From the NCBI GenBank assembly GCA_947630835.1, contig CANRIZ010000014.1, positions 1-64,000 of the forward strand: 64,000 nucleotides of DNA, written 5' to 3'. Source of the DNA: an uncultured Clostridia bacterium. Its GTDB lineage: Bacteria; Bacillota; Clostridia; Oscillospirales; Acutalibacteraceae. Below, piece after piece: positions 7,846-15,882 of this stretch (positions are counted from its first letter, which is position 1; each line of letters opens with the position of its first letter). A program made the position numbers and the translations under genes. The notes beneath the pieces were generated by a model. That model did no database searches and had not been told where the DNA came from. It saw only the letters and a program-made list of their open reading frames with translations.

Positions 7846-8394
7846 TTACACAGCCACTTTGAAAAGCTGAAGCAATCGTATTTCGTAATTGGTATAATCC
7901 TTATTGCCGTAAGTCAACCATTTGCGATAGTAAGAGAAGACGTAGTTTGCTGCTTCAAGACTGATGTCAAAATGCTTGTAAACCTCGTGAGCATCCTTTA
8001 ATTCCAACTTATGTATGAGTACGGGCGGAGCAAGAGCGTATTTTGCAAAGAATTTCGCTTCAGCTTCAGCCAATTCGCTTTCTTCGGTGTGATCCAAGAC
8101 AATATGCCCACATTCGTGACTTATGGTGTTGTTAATACGCCTGTAGCTTTTTGCATCGTTATAAAAAATGTACCACACGCCGTCTTTTCTGACAGAGAAT
8201 CCGTCTTCGCTTTCTTGCATCATAAGTTGACATGCTTCTTCGGATTTTGAGGAATAAGGGACTACAATTGCGCCAAGTTTTGTTGCCATTTCAAAACCGC
8301 TTATAGGAATGCAGCGAATATTAAGTTCTTCAAAAGTGTTGACAACAATCTCTTTGATTTCCTCACAGCGCTTATCGGATAATTTAAATGCCAA
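7846..8394 (-). CDS. Cassette A: ImmA/IrrE family metallopeptidase
   Basis: A 182-residue cytoplasmic protein with the zinc-peptidase motif HECGHIVLDH near residue 93 and a downstream Glu cluster (EAEAKFFAKYAL) typical of the family, then a helical C-terminal part. ImmA-type peptidases cleave a partner XRE repressor when a trigger is sensed, as in ICEBs1 and temperate phages. The gene starts two bases after the end of the XRE gene, as expected for such a pair. The likely target is therefore the neighbouring XRE protein. Confidence 0.9.
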   Translation of the reverse strand: MAFKLSDKRCEEIKEIVVNTFEELNIRCIPISGFEMATKLGAIVVPYSSKSEEACQLMMQESEDGFSVRKDGVWYIFYNDAKSYRRINNTISHECGHIVLDHTEESELAEAEAKFFAKYALAPPVLIHKLELKDAHEVYKHFDISLEAANYVFSYYRKWLTYGNKDYTNYEIRLLQLFKVAV

Positions 8395-8396
8395 TA

Positions 8397-8708
8397 TTAA
8401 TCCTCCCCGAACAGAGCAGAAATCAGCGCCCGTTTTTGCTTTTCCGTCATTGTTGCGGAGTTCCTTGCCAATAAACGCTCTACCTTTGGGAAATTGAAAT
8501 TATCGGGCTCTATACCAAGCAGATAATCCGATGTTGTATGCAAAGCGGTGGCAATATTCGCAAGCATATCCGCTTTTGGCTCCCTGTCACCGGAAACATA
8601 ACGAGAGAGCGTCGCTTCGGTTGTGTTAATTCTGTCGGCAAGCTCTTTTTGCGTTATACCTTGTTTTTGCAATAGGCTTGATAACCTTTGTCCAAATGCT
8701 TTACTCAT
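8397..8708 (-). CDS. Cassette A: XRE family transcriptional regulator
   Basis: A 103-residue protein with an N-terminal Cro/C1-type helix-turn-helix (ITQKELADRINTTEATLSRY, then SGDREPKADMLANIATAL) and a short helical tail. It is the first gene of cassette A and is coupled to the ImmA/IrrE peptidase gene. The promoter has two TTACCAAAA boxes 21 bp apart that cover the -35/-10 region, suggesting autorepression. A third box lies at the predicted small RNA start. AAGGAG precedes the ATG. Confidence 0.9.
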   Translation of the reverse strand: MSKAFGQRLSSLLQKQGITQKELADRINTTEATLSRYVSGDREPKADMLANIATALHTTSDYLLGIEPDNFNFPKVERLLARNSATMTEKQKRALISALFGED

Positions 8709-8748
8709 AGTATAATTCTCCTTATTTTCGGGTGACTTTTAATTTGAC

Positions 8749-8785
8749 TTACCAAAAGTATAATCTATATTACCAAAAAAGTCAA
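8749..8785 (-). promoter_or_regulatory. Cassette A promoter with paired TTACCAAAA operator boxes
   Basis: On the minus strand TTGACT, 17 bases, TATACT forms the promoter. On the plus strand TTACCAAAA occurs at 8749-8757 and 8770-8778, exactly 21 bp apart, overlapping the promoter. AAGTCAA/TTGACTT also form an outer inverted repeat. A fit for XRE repressor binding. Confidence 0.65.
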
Positions 8786-8854
8786 GAACTTTTTTACAAT
8801 AATCACAATATTTTGTTATAAATTTAAGAACTAACACTATATAAGGATATAAGG

Positions 8855-8893
8855 AAAAATCACGGTGGAGAAATTACTTTCCCCGCCGTGATT
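8855..8893 (-). terminator. Rho-independent terminator after the GDG-repeat lipoprotein gene
   Basis: On the minus strand AATCACGGCGGGGAAA pairs with TTTCTCCACCGTGATT around a five-base loop and is followed by TTTTCC. It closes the ypeB-lipoprotein transcript and separates it from cassette A. Confidence 0.75.
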
Positions 8894-8975
8894 CTCGCTA
8901 ACGGCAATATGCTTTCGCAACAGTTGCCCTGTGAGCGCCGAGCCAAACAGCCCGGCTTTTAGTTTTAATCGGCTT

Positions 8976-9287
8976 TTATCTTGCGGCGTCCGAAACGGCG
9001 TCGCCTGCGCCTGTAACTATGTCGTTTACAGCGTCGCCTGCGCCCGTAACCGCGTCGCCCACACCGTCGCCGATGTCTTCCGCCGCTTCGCCTATGCCGT
9101 CGCCTACCTCGTTTGCGGCGTTATCCCCGTTGTTCATAGCCGAATCGGAGGTCGAGCTTGCGCTCGTGCTTGTGTTTGTACTTGAGCTTGTGTCGCCGAG
9201 CGTGTCTTTATTCTTGTTGCCGCACGCTACAAAAATCAAAGCGCAAAGTACAAGCAATACAGAAAGAATAATTACTCCTTTTTTCAT
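8976..9287 (-). CDS. Small lipoprotein with Gly-Asp-Ala repeats
   Basis: A 103-residue protein with a signal sequence and lipobox (ALIFVAC at about residue 22), a Ser/Thr-rich linker, and then imperfect repeats of the form GDGVGDAVTGAGDAV to the end. Alternating small and acidic residues suggest an extended or amphipathic surface domain. It follows ypeB on the same strand after 54 bases with AAGGAG before the ATG, so it may be expressed with ypeB during spore formation. No known family. Two plus-strand frames here are shadows of the repetitive sequence. Confidence 0.75.
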   Translation of the reverse strand: MKKGVIILSVLLVLCALIFVACGNKNKDTLGDTSSSTNTSTSASSTSDSAMNNGDNAANEVGDGIGEAAEDIGDGVGDAVTGAGDAVNDIVTGAGDAVSDAAR

Positions 9288-9341
9288 AACAAATTATCTC
9301 CTTAATTTTTTATTTGCTTGCGTATTAGTTATTATTGACGG

Positions 9342-10685
9342 TTATTTCGTTAATATACCGTTATCGGAATAAAGTAAAATTAAAATGTCGCTTTCCTGCC
9401 CGGTTGCGGCGTCCACATATACCAAAAATTCCTGATTTTCGGAATTTTTGCAATGAAATTCATAGCAGAGATTTTCCGTCGCATATTCCGTGGGTATGAC
9501 CGCAAGGCGGGAGGAAATTACGGAAAGCAAGGGGTTTAAGCTGCTTTTGGCTTTTTCGCTCGAAAGGGCGGGCTCTTTTAAATCCCTTTGCGTGTGATTC
9601 ATAATATAACCCCGCGCGTCAAAGGAAATTATATTTCCGTTTTCAAGGTTTACGCTCAGCTTTATCAAATCGGCATAGCAGATAATTTCGCCCCTGCAAT
9701 AAGCAAAGTTTACCGTACATATACCGTCGTTGGTATAATAATAGCTGTCCTTCATATTGCTGTAGCCTTTTGAAGCGAGGAAGCGGGAGGCGCGTTCAAC
9801 CGCCTCTTTTTCGCTGACGGAGGCCTCTCCCGCAAAATCCGAGCCGAGCATATATACAACGAATCCTCCGTTTTTTGTTACCGCAACGGTAGTGTTGCCG
9901 CTTGTAAACACATAGGCGGGAATATCTCCCTCCTGTTCGGCGGAATATTCAACCGTATTTTCCTTTACCGACAAAAACTCGGCGGCTTTTTTCTTAGCTT
10001 CTTCTTTCGTCACGGAAGCCTTGCCCTCCAAAAGCTTCGGCTTTTGCTGTAAAATATGGTCCGAGAACGGCCCGTCGTAAATAAGCGTCGGATAGTCGCC
10101 CGCGGCCTGACCGATATCGTCCATGGCGGTCGAAAGCGGCTTTATCTCCCTGTCGCCCTTTTCAAGAGTGTATTCGGAGTCCGAAAACGAAAGCTCCCCG
10201 CTTTCTATATTCTCGTTGATTTTTACCAATTCGTCCGAAAGCTTTTTTGAATATTCAATCAGCGTTTGCATTTGCTTTCGCTCTTTTAAGGAAATACCGT
10301 CGCCCGAGGAAAGCTTTTTGTTGAGCGACGAAACAAAAGAACCCACTTGCGAAAGGAAGCGGCTTGTGTTGTCGATTCTTGTGTCCGATAAGGGCAGGGC
10401 GGTAATCGCGGTTTTGGCTCCCGAAGCATCTCTTATGAGATCGGAGGAAATATCGCCCAAAAGCGAGGAGGTACCGGCATATAAGCCTTTTGTAAGACTT
10501 GTGTTTATCGACGAAATATATTCTTCAAGCTCAACGAGCGAGCGCTGGCTCGAAGCCGTAACCTGTTTTGAAAGCCTGTCCGCCTTTACGGCAGAAATTA
10601 CAAGGCCCGTAAACAGCGCAAGAAAAATGAAAAAAATATACAAAAAAATTCTGATTTTGCCTCTGGTTAGCTTCATCTTTTCCAA
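9342..10685 (-). CDS. ypeB: Germination protein YpeB
   Basis: YpeB is a spore membrane protein that stabilises the cortex-lytic enzyme SleB and holds it inactive until germination. The protein (about 447 residues) has one N-terminal membrane anchor (IRIFLYIFFIFLALFTGLVI), a helical region that begins SSQRSLVELEEYI, and C-terminal repeats of the YpeB/PepSY kind (KASVTKEEAKKKAAEFL; ASVSEKEAVERASRFL). The start is probably TTG 10685, six bases after GAGGTG; ATG 10676 is the alternative. The usual partner sleB is not next to it. A -35-like GCATA upstream could indicate a forespore sigma, but this is weak. Confidence 0.88.
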   Translation of the reverse strand: MEKMKLTRGKIRIFLYIFFIFLALFTGLVISAVKADRLSKQVTASSQRSLVELEEYISSINTSLTKGLYAGTSSLLGDISSDLIRDASGAKTAITALPLSDTRIDNTSRFLSQVGSFVSSLNKKLSSGDGISLKERKQMQTLIEYSKKLSDELVKINENIESGELSFSDSEYTLEKGDREIKPLSTAMDDIGQAAGDYPTLIYDGPFSDHILQQKPKLLEGKASVTKEEAKKKAAEFLSVKENTVEYSAEQEGDIPAYVFTSGNTTVAVTKNGGFVVYMLGSDFAGEASVSEKEAVERASRFLASKGYSNMKDSYYYTNDGICTVNFAYCRGEIICYADLIKLSVNLENGNIISFDARGYIMNHTQRDLKEPALSSEKAKSSLNPLLSVISSRLAVIPTEYATENLCYEFHCKNSENQEFLVYVDAATGQESDILILLYSDNGILTK

Positions 10686-10753
10686 TATTTTCACCTCAAA
10701 AATATATTTTGTAAATTTTTTATAAATATACATTAAATTTATGCTTTATTTGT

Positions 10754-10782
10754 TTGCCAAAAGTAATGTTTTGGTGTATAAT
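10754..10782 (+). promoter_or_regulatory. Sigma-A promoter for the cysteine desulfurase run
   Basis: TTGCCA, 17 bases, TATAAT, 40 bases before the first gene of a long plus-strand series. Confidence 0.65.
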
Positions 10783-10821
10783 ATTATTTCAATACAGTAT
10801 TAAATTGGGGGCAAATGCTTA

Positions 10822-11952
10822 ATGCAGGTTTATTTCGATAACAGCGCAACCACAAAACCCTGCGAAGCCGCCGTAAAAAGCGCGCTTGAAGTTATGACCG
10901 AGGAGTACGGTAATCCTTCCTCTTTACATATAAAGGGCTTCAGCGCTTCAAAAATACTCGAAAGCTCCCGCGGCGTTATTGCCAAAAGTCTTTTTTGCGA
11001 GCCCGACTGTATTTATTTCACCCCTTGCGGCACGGTTTCCAACAACACGGCTGTCTTTGGCGCGGCAAACCTTATGAAACGCAGGGGCAAAAAAATAGTT
11101 ACAACCGCTATCGAGCATCCGAGCGTGTCCGCCTGTATGGATAAGCTTTCGTCGGAGGGCTTTGAGGTTGTAAGAGTTTCTCCCGACAAAAACGGCGAAA
11201 TCGCTTTGGAAAAGTTTGAAGACGAAATCGACGGCGATACGATTCTCGTAAGCCTTATGGCGGTTAACAACGAGACAGGCGCCGTTCTGCCGTTTGATAA
11301 AATAAAAAAAATAATCACAAAAAAGAAATCGCCGGCTCTTTTGCACGTTGACGCCGTACAGGGATATATGAAAATCAATATTAAACCCGAAAGGTGCGGC
11401 GTTGATTTAATGAGCGTCAGCGCGCACAAGGTTCACGCTCTGAAGGGCGCAGGCGCTCTTTATATAGCAAAGGGCGTTAAAATAAAGCCGCATATTCTGG
11501 GCGGCGGGCAGGAGGGCAACATTTGCTCCGGTACGCAGGCTATGCCCAATATAGCCGCCTTTTCCGCGGCGGTTAAGGAACTCGGAAACGATGAACGACG
11601 GGCGGAAAAAGTAAGAGAATTGAACGAATATATAAGGCGTGAGCTTATGAAAATCGAAGGCGTCTGTATTAATTCCCCGAAAAGCGCTTGCGATTATATA
11701 TTGAACATTTCCTTAAAGGGTATTCCCTCGCAGGTTTCGGTAAATTACTTTTCGCAAAAAGGTATTTATGTTTCGGCGGGTTCGGCATGCTCAAAGGGAC
11801 ACAGGAGCGACGCGCTTGTTTCAATGGGGCTGCCGAGCGAACGTATCGACAGCGCCGTAAGGATAAGCTTCTGCCCGCAAAATACAAAGGACGAAGCGGA
11901 TTATTTTATAAACTCGGTAAAAACGGCTTTTTCGGAGCTTTCAAAAAAATAG
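10822..11952 (+). CDS. Cysteine desulfurase (NifS/IscS family)
   Basis: A PLP enzyme that removes sulfur from cysteine as an enzyme-bound persulfide. The 376-residue protein shows VYFDNSATTKPCEAA at the start, GNPSSLH, the PLP lysine in SAHKVHALKG (about residue 203) and the active cysteine in SAGSACSKGH (about residue 322). It lies 10 bases upstream of thiI on the same strand, so it probably supplies sulfur for 4-thiouridine in tRNA, as the NifZ-ThiI pair does in Bacillus. No iscU-like scaffold is next to it, which supports a dedicated role. AGGGGGCAA-type ribosome binding site upstream. Confidence 0.93.
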   Translation: MQVYFDNSATTKPCEAAVKSALEVMTEEYGNPSSLHIKGFSASKILESSRGVIAKSLFCEPDCIYFTPCGTVSNNTAVFGAANLMKRRGKKIVTTAIEHPSVSACMDKLSSEGFEVVRVSPDKNGEIALEKFEDEIDGDTILVSLMAVNNETGAVLPFDKIKKIITKKKSPALLHVDAVQGYMKINIKPERCGVDLMSVSAHKVHALKGAGALYIAKGVKIKPHILGGGQEGNICSGTQAMPNIAAFSAAVKELGNDERRAEKVRELNEYIRRELMKIEGVCINSPKSACDYILNISLKGIPSQVSVNYFSQKGIYVSAGSACSKGHRSDALVSMGLPSERIDSAVRISFCPQNTKDEADYFINSVKTAFSELSKK

Positions 11953-11962
11953 GGAAAACATT

Positions 11963-13132
11963 ATGAAGGAACTTATACTTATAAAAAACGGCGAGCTTGC
12001 CTTAAAAGGGCTTAATCGCTCATCTTTTGAATCGACTCTTGCAAAAAATATCAGGCACAGGTTTCGCAGTCTCGGCAAGGTCGAAATAAACTGTATGCAG
12101 TCCACCATGACCATAGAGCCCAAGGGCGAAAATTTTGATATGGACGAGGCTATAGATATACTTAAAAGGGTGTTCGGCATCGCCGCATTTCAGCGCGCGG
12201 CGGCAGTTGAAAAGGATATGGACATTATCCTCAAGACCGCTCCCGAATACCTCGAAGAACAGCTTGAACAGGCGGAAAGCTTTAAGGTTGAGGCTAAGAG
12301 AAGCGACAAAAAATTCCCCCTGACTTCGCCCGAGATAAGCAGAAACGTCGGGGAAGCGATTTTGAAAAAATTTCATCATTTAAAAGTTGACGTTCATAAC
12401 CCCGATTTGACCGTAACCGTTGAGATAAGGGACCGCAACGCGTTTATCAGGGGAAACCAGATAAAGGGCGCGGGCGGTATGCCCGTAGGCACGGGCGGCA
12501 AGGCTTTGGTTTTAATATCGGGCGGAATCGACAGTCCCGTGGCGTCTTGGATGATGGCGAAAAGGGGCGTTGTGCTTGACGCGGTGCATTTCGCTTCGCC
12601 TCCGTACACCTCGCCGCAGTCCGAGCAAAAGGTTCACGACCTGTTAAGGCAGGTTTCAAAATACAGCGGCGATATTGCTCTGCACACCGTGGGCTTTACA
12701 AAAATTCAGGAGCTAATCGGGGATAACTGCGAGGAAGAGTATTTCACCCTTGTTATGCGTAGGTTTATGATGAGAATAGCCAATAAAATCGCAGAAAAAT
12801 CCGATTGCTCCGCCCTCGTTACCGGGGAGAGCCTCGGTCAGGTCGCAAGCCAGACTATGCCTGCTCTCGCCTGTACGGACGCGGTTTCCGATATGCCTGT
12901 TTTAAGGCCGCTTGTCGCTATGGACAAGGAGGAAATTATCGCAATTTCAAGGAAAATCGAAACCTTTGACATATCTATAAGACCGTTTGAGGATTGCTGT
13001 ACCGTGTTTACTCCGAGGCATCCGAGAACAAGGCCGAAAAAGGAACAGCTTGACGAGGCGGAAAAGGCGCTCGATATTGAAGCGCTTGTTGACGAAGCCG
13101 TTGAGAATACAAAATTTGAACTGATAAGATGA
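11963..13132 (+). CDS. thiI: tRNA 4-thiouridine synthetase ThiI
   Basis: A 389-residue cytoplasmic enzyme that activates U8 of tRNA with ATP and inserts sulfur. It has an N-terminal ferredoxin-like and THUMP region (residues about 1-165), the PP-loop VLISGGIDSPVASWMMAKRG near residue 180, and the conserved CCTVFTPRHPRTRP near residue 340. The rhodanese domain of the E. coli protein is absent, as is normal in Firmicutes; the sulfur donor is then the adjacent cysteine desulfurase. The downstream pncC gene starts four bases after its stop. Confidence 0.95.
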   Translation: MKELILIKNGELALKGLNRSSFESTLAKNIRHRFRSLGKVEINCMQSTMTIEPKGENFDMDEAIDILKRVFGIAAFQRAAAVEKDMDIILKTAPEYLEEQLEQAESFKVEAKRSDKKFPLTSPEISRNVGEAILKKFHHLKVDVHNPDLTVTVEIRDRNAFIRGNQIKGAGGMPVGTGGKALVLISGGIDSPVASWMMAKRGVVLDAVHFASPPYTSPQSEQKVHDLLRQVSKYSGDIALHTVGFTKIQELIGDNCEEEYFTLVMRRFMMRIANKIAEKSDCSALVTGESLGQVASQTMPALACTDAVSDMPVLRPLVAMDKEEIIAISRKIETFDISIRPFEDCCTVFTPRHPRTRPKKEQLDEAEKALDIEALVDEAVENTKFELIR

Positions 13133-13136
13133 TGGT

Positions 13137-13613
13137 ATGAAGGACGAAGAAAAAGTCGTAAAGCTTTTAAAAGAAAAGGGTCTGATACTTGCAACCGCCG
13201 AATCCTGTACGGGCGGACTTATCGCAAAAAGAATAACGGACGTTCCCGGCTCGTCCGAGGCGTTCGAGTGCGGAATTGTAAGCTATTCAAACAGGATAAA
13301 AAAAGAGATACTCGGCGTAAGCGAAAAAACGCTCGAAAAGCACGGAGCGGTAAGCGCAGAATGTGCCGGGGAAATGGTAAAGGGCGTTCTTAAATTGAGC
13401 GGCGCCGACATAGCCGTTGCGGTTACGGGCATTGCCGGACCGACTTCGGATAACAGCGATAAGCCCGTGGGGCTTGTATATATTGCATTTTCCGATAAGA
13501 AAAATACTTTGGTCAGGGAGTATAGGAACAGCTTTTCCTGCGACGTCAGGAACAGCAACAGAAATAAAACCGCCGACGAGGCGATAAAAATTATTTTGGA
13601 GTATTTGCTATGA
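13137..13613 (+). CDS. pncC: CinA C-terminal domain protein, nicotinamide-nucleotide amidase
   Basis: A 158-residue protein made only of the CinA C-terminal domain. LATAESCTGGLIAKRITDVPG, FECGIVSYSN, GAVSAECAGEM and AVTGIAGP are the family motifs; the Ser of SCTGG is the nucleophile in NMN deamidation to NaMN. It recycles NMN, for example that released by DNA ligase. The gene overlaps the first sortase by four bases (ATGA) and follows thiI. A degenerate full CinA-like region occurs in the protein encoded at 17599, five genes away in the same run. Confidence 0.93.
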   Translation: MKDEEKVVKLLKEKGLILATAESCTGGLIAKRITDVPGSSEAFECGIVSYSNRIKKEILGVSEKTLEKHGAVSAECAGEMVKGVLKLSGADIAVAVTGIAGPTSDNSDKPVGLVYIAFSDKKNTLVREYRNSFSCDVRNSNRNKTADEAIKIILEYLL

Positions 13614-14869
13614 GTGATGAATTCAAAAAATCGGACGACATCTTTTCCTCGGAGGATAATTTGAGCGAAGTCGAAAACCTCTATCAAAGCGTTAGGGAAA
13701 ACGAGGAGGAAAAAGCGCAGGCAAGCGCTGAAGACGGCGAGGAAGCAAAAGAAGCTCAGCCGAAAGAGAGCGAAAAGGAAAACGCTCCTTCACCGAAATA
13801 CGCTAAGGCGGCGGCTCCCGAAGAAAACGCGGAAAAGCCGAAATACGCAAGGGTTGCGGCTCCGTCGGGGCAGCAAAGCCCCAAGCCCGTTGCGGGCGCG
13901 GTTATCCGGAAAGATGCGGATGAAGCCGAAAATACGCAGGAAAAAAAGAAAAAAGGCGCAAGCGTAATAATAAGCAGAATAGTGCTTACGGTTTCCGTGC
14001 TGGTTTTTGTCGTTTCGGCGGCTGTGCTTTTGAAAAATTATATTGATTTGAGAAAGAACAGGCTCGAGGCGCAGAAGCTCGCTATGGAGGTTACTCAGGC
14101 TCAGCAGGAGCAGGACGCAGTCGGAGCGGACGGCATACTTGAAAAATACAGGGACGCTTACAACAAAAATAACGACCTTGTCGGTTGGATAAAAGTGCCC
14201 AATACGAAAATCGATCATCCTGTTGTTCAGGCAAAGGACAACGATTACTATTTAAGAAGAAATTTCTCCAAGAAATATGAGCGCCGAGGCTCGATTTTTA
14301 TGGATTATGAGTGCGATCCGAAAAATTATTGCACAAATACCATACTTTACGGGCATAATTATCTTGACTCCACTATGTTTTCCGATTTGGAAAAATATAA
14401 GGACCTTGATTTTTACAAGTCGGCTCCCGTAATAGAGTTTAATTCGATTTACCGCAACCAAAAATGGAAGGTGTTCGGCGTTTACCTTTCAAATGCCGAC
14501 GAAAAGGACGATAACGGCTATGCGCTTTATTACATTTATCCGTTTATGTCCGGCAAAAACTTTGACGATTATATCAAAACCGTAAGGGAAAGATCCATAA
14601 TCAATATGCCGGTCGACGTTAACAGCTCGGATAAAATACTTACTCTTTCCACCTGCACAAGGGATATGGACCTTAAAGGCCACGGGCAGACTAACGCAAG
14701 GTGCGTTATATCCGCAAGGCTTGTGCGCGAGGGCGAAAAAGAAAACGTAAACGTATCCGCCGCCACCTATAACGAAAATCCGAGATATCCGCAAATTTGG
14801 TATACGGCGCACAACAAAACCAATCCTTTTGTTGACGCAAGCAGGTGGTATCCCGAGGGAATTGGTTAA
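13610..14869 (+). CDS. Class B sortase, copy 1
   Basis: A 419-residue membrane protein. Residues 1-115 are acidic and low in complexity, with a repeat (SPKYAKAAAPEE / KPKYARVAAPSG), followed by one membrane helix (ISRIVLTVSVLVFVVSAAVLL) and the sortase domain. Catalytic residues are visible: His in ILYGHNYLDSTMF, Cys in TLSTCTRDMD, Arg in NARCVISARLVR. NDLVGWIKVPNTKIDHPVVQ is the typical class B opening. Sortases cleave surface proteins and couple them to peptidoglycan or pilin lysines. The start overlaps the pncC stop (ATGA). Two more class B sortases follow directly. Confidence 0.93.
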   Translation: MSDEFKKSDDIFSSEDNLSEVENLYQSVRENEEEKAQASAEDGEEAKEAQPKESEKENAPSPKYAKAAAPEENAEKPKYARVAAPSGQQSPKPVAGAVIRKDADEAENTQEKKKKGASVIISRIVLTVSVLVFVVSAAVLLKNYIDLRKNRLEAQKLAMEVTQAQQEQDAVGADGILEKYRDAYNKNNDLVGWIKVPNTKIDHPVVQAKDNDYYLRRNFSKKYERRGSIFMDYECDPKNYCTNTILYGHNYLDSTMFSDLEKYKDLDFYKSAPVIEFNSIYRNQKWKVFGVYLSNADEKDDNGYALYYIYPFMSGKNFDDYIKTVRERSIINMPVDVNSSDKILTLSTCTRDMDLKGHGQTNARCVISARLVREGEKENVNVSAATYNENPRYPQIWYTAHNKTNPFVDASRWYPEGIG

Positions 14870-14871
14870 TA

Positions 14872-15882
14872 ATGGACAAAAACAGTAAGTACAACAGAAT
14901 AGGCGCTCCCAAAGTAAACGAAAAGTACAAAAGAACCGTCGTTTCACATAGGGAGAGCGAAAAAAAGGCGGCGGCAGCTCCGAAAATTTTAACGGTTGCC
15001 GTTGCGCTTGCCGTTGTGCTTGTTTTGACCGTAATAATAAAAAACGGCATAGAAAAAAGCCAAAAGGAAAAAGAAAAGCTTGAACAGCTCGACGCGCTTA
15101 CCGCGTCCGAAAACATCACGGAGGCAACGGACGAAAACGGTATTCTTTTAAAGTATAAAGAGGCGTATGAGAAAAACAACGACCTTGTCGGGTGGATTAC
15201 CGTTCCCAATACCGCTATTGACTATCCCGTTGTTCAGGCAAAGGATAACGATTATTATTTGAGAAGAAGCTTTTATAAAATTTATGACCGCCGCGGCACG
15301 ATTTTTATGGATAATGAGTGCAACCCCAAAGAGCTTGTAAAAAACACCGTCCTTTACGGGCATAATTATCTCGATTCAACAATGTTTTCCGATTTGGAAA
15401 AATATAAAAGCCTTGATTTTTACAAAACCGCTCCGGTTATTGAATTTAATACGATATACAAAAGCTATAAATGGAAGGTATTTGCGGTTTATCTTACAAC
15501 CGTAGAACCCAAGGACGATAACGGCTATGCGCTTTATTATATATATCCTTTTATGACGGACGATAATTTTGAGGATTATTTGCAGGCGGTTAAGAAAAGG
15601 ACGATAATAAACACCGGCGTCGACGTAAGAAAAACGGATAAAATGCTCACCCTTTCCACCTGCACAAGGGATATGGATTTACCGGGCAGGGGCGAAACCA
15701 ACGCAAGGTGCGTGGTTTTGGCAAGGCTTGTACGCGACGGCGAAAGCCTTGACGTAGATACGAGCTCCGCACAGCTTAATAAAAATCCGAAATATCCCGA
15801 TATATGGTACAGGGCAAACAACAAAACCAACCCTTACGTCAACGATAAAGATAACTGGGAACCTATGGGAGTTGAACCGTAA
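14872..15882 (+). CDS. Class B sortase, copy 2
   Basis: A 336-residue paralogue of the preceding sortase. It has a short basic cytoplasmic tail, one membrane helix (ILTVAVALAVVLVLTVII), and then NDLVGWITVPNTAIDYPVVQ, His in VLYGHNYLDS, Cys in TLSTCTRDMDLPG and the Arg in NARCVVLARLVR. The track ORF starts at 14845, inside the end of copy 1; ATG 14872 is two bases after that stop and is chosen because the basic N-terminus begins there. Catalytic domains of copies 1 and 2 are nearly collinear, indicating recent tandem duplication. Confidence 0.92.
   Translation: MDKNSKYNRIGAPKVNEKYKRTVVSHRESEKKAAAAPKILTVAVALAVVLVLTVIIKNGIEKSQKEKEKLEQLDALTASENITEATDENGILLKYKEAYEKNNDLVGWITVPNTAIDYPVVQAKDNDYYLRRSFYKIYDRRGTIFMDNECNPKELVKNTVLYGHNYLDSTMFSDLEKYKSLDFYKTAPVIEFNTIYKSYKWKVFAVYLTTVEPKDDNGYALYYIYPFMTDDNFEDYLQAVKKRTIINTGVDVRKTDKMLTLSTCTRDMDLPGRGETNARCVVLARLVRDGESLDVDTSSAQLNKNPKYPDIWYRANNKTNPYVNDKDNWEPMGVEP

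Noticed and set aside
9019-9372. Plus-strand Ser/Pro-rich ORF opposite the small lipoprotein gene.
   Set aside because: Low-complexity frame produced by the GDG/GDA repeats; no ribosome binding site.
10123-10725. 200-residue plus-strand ORF over ypeB.
   Set aside because: Antisense to the clear YpeB coding sequence; no start signal or conserved motif.
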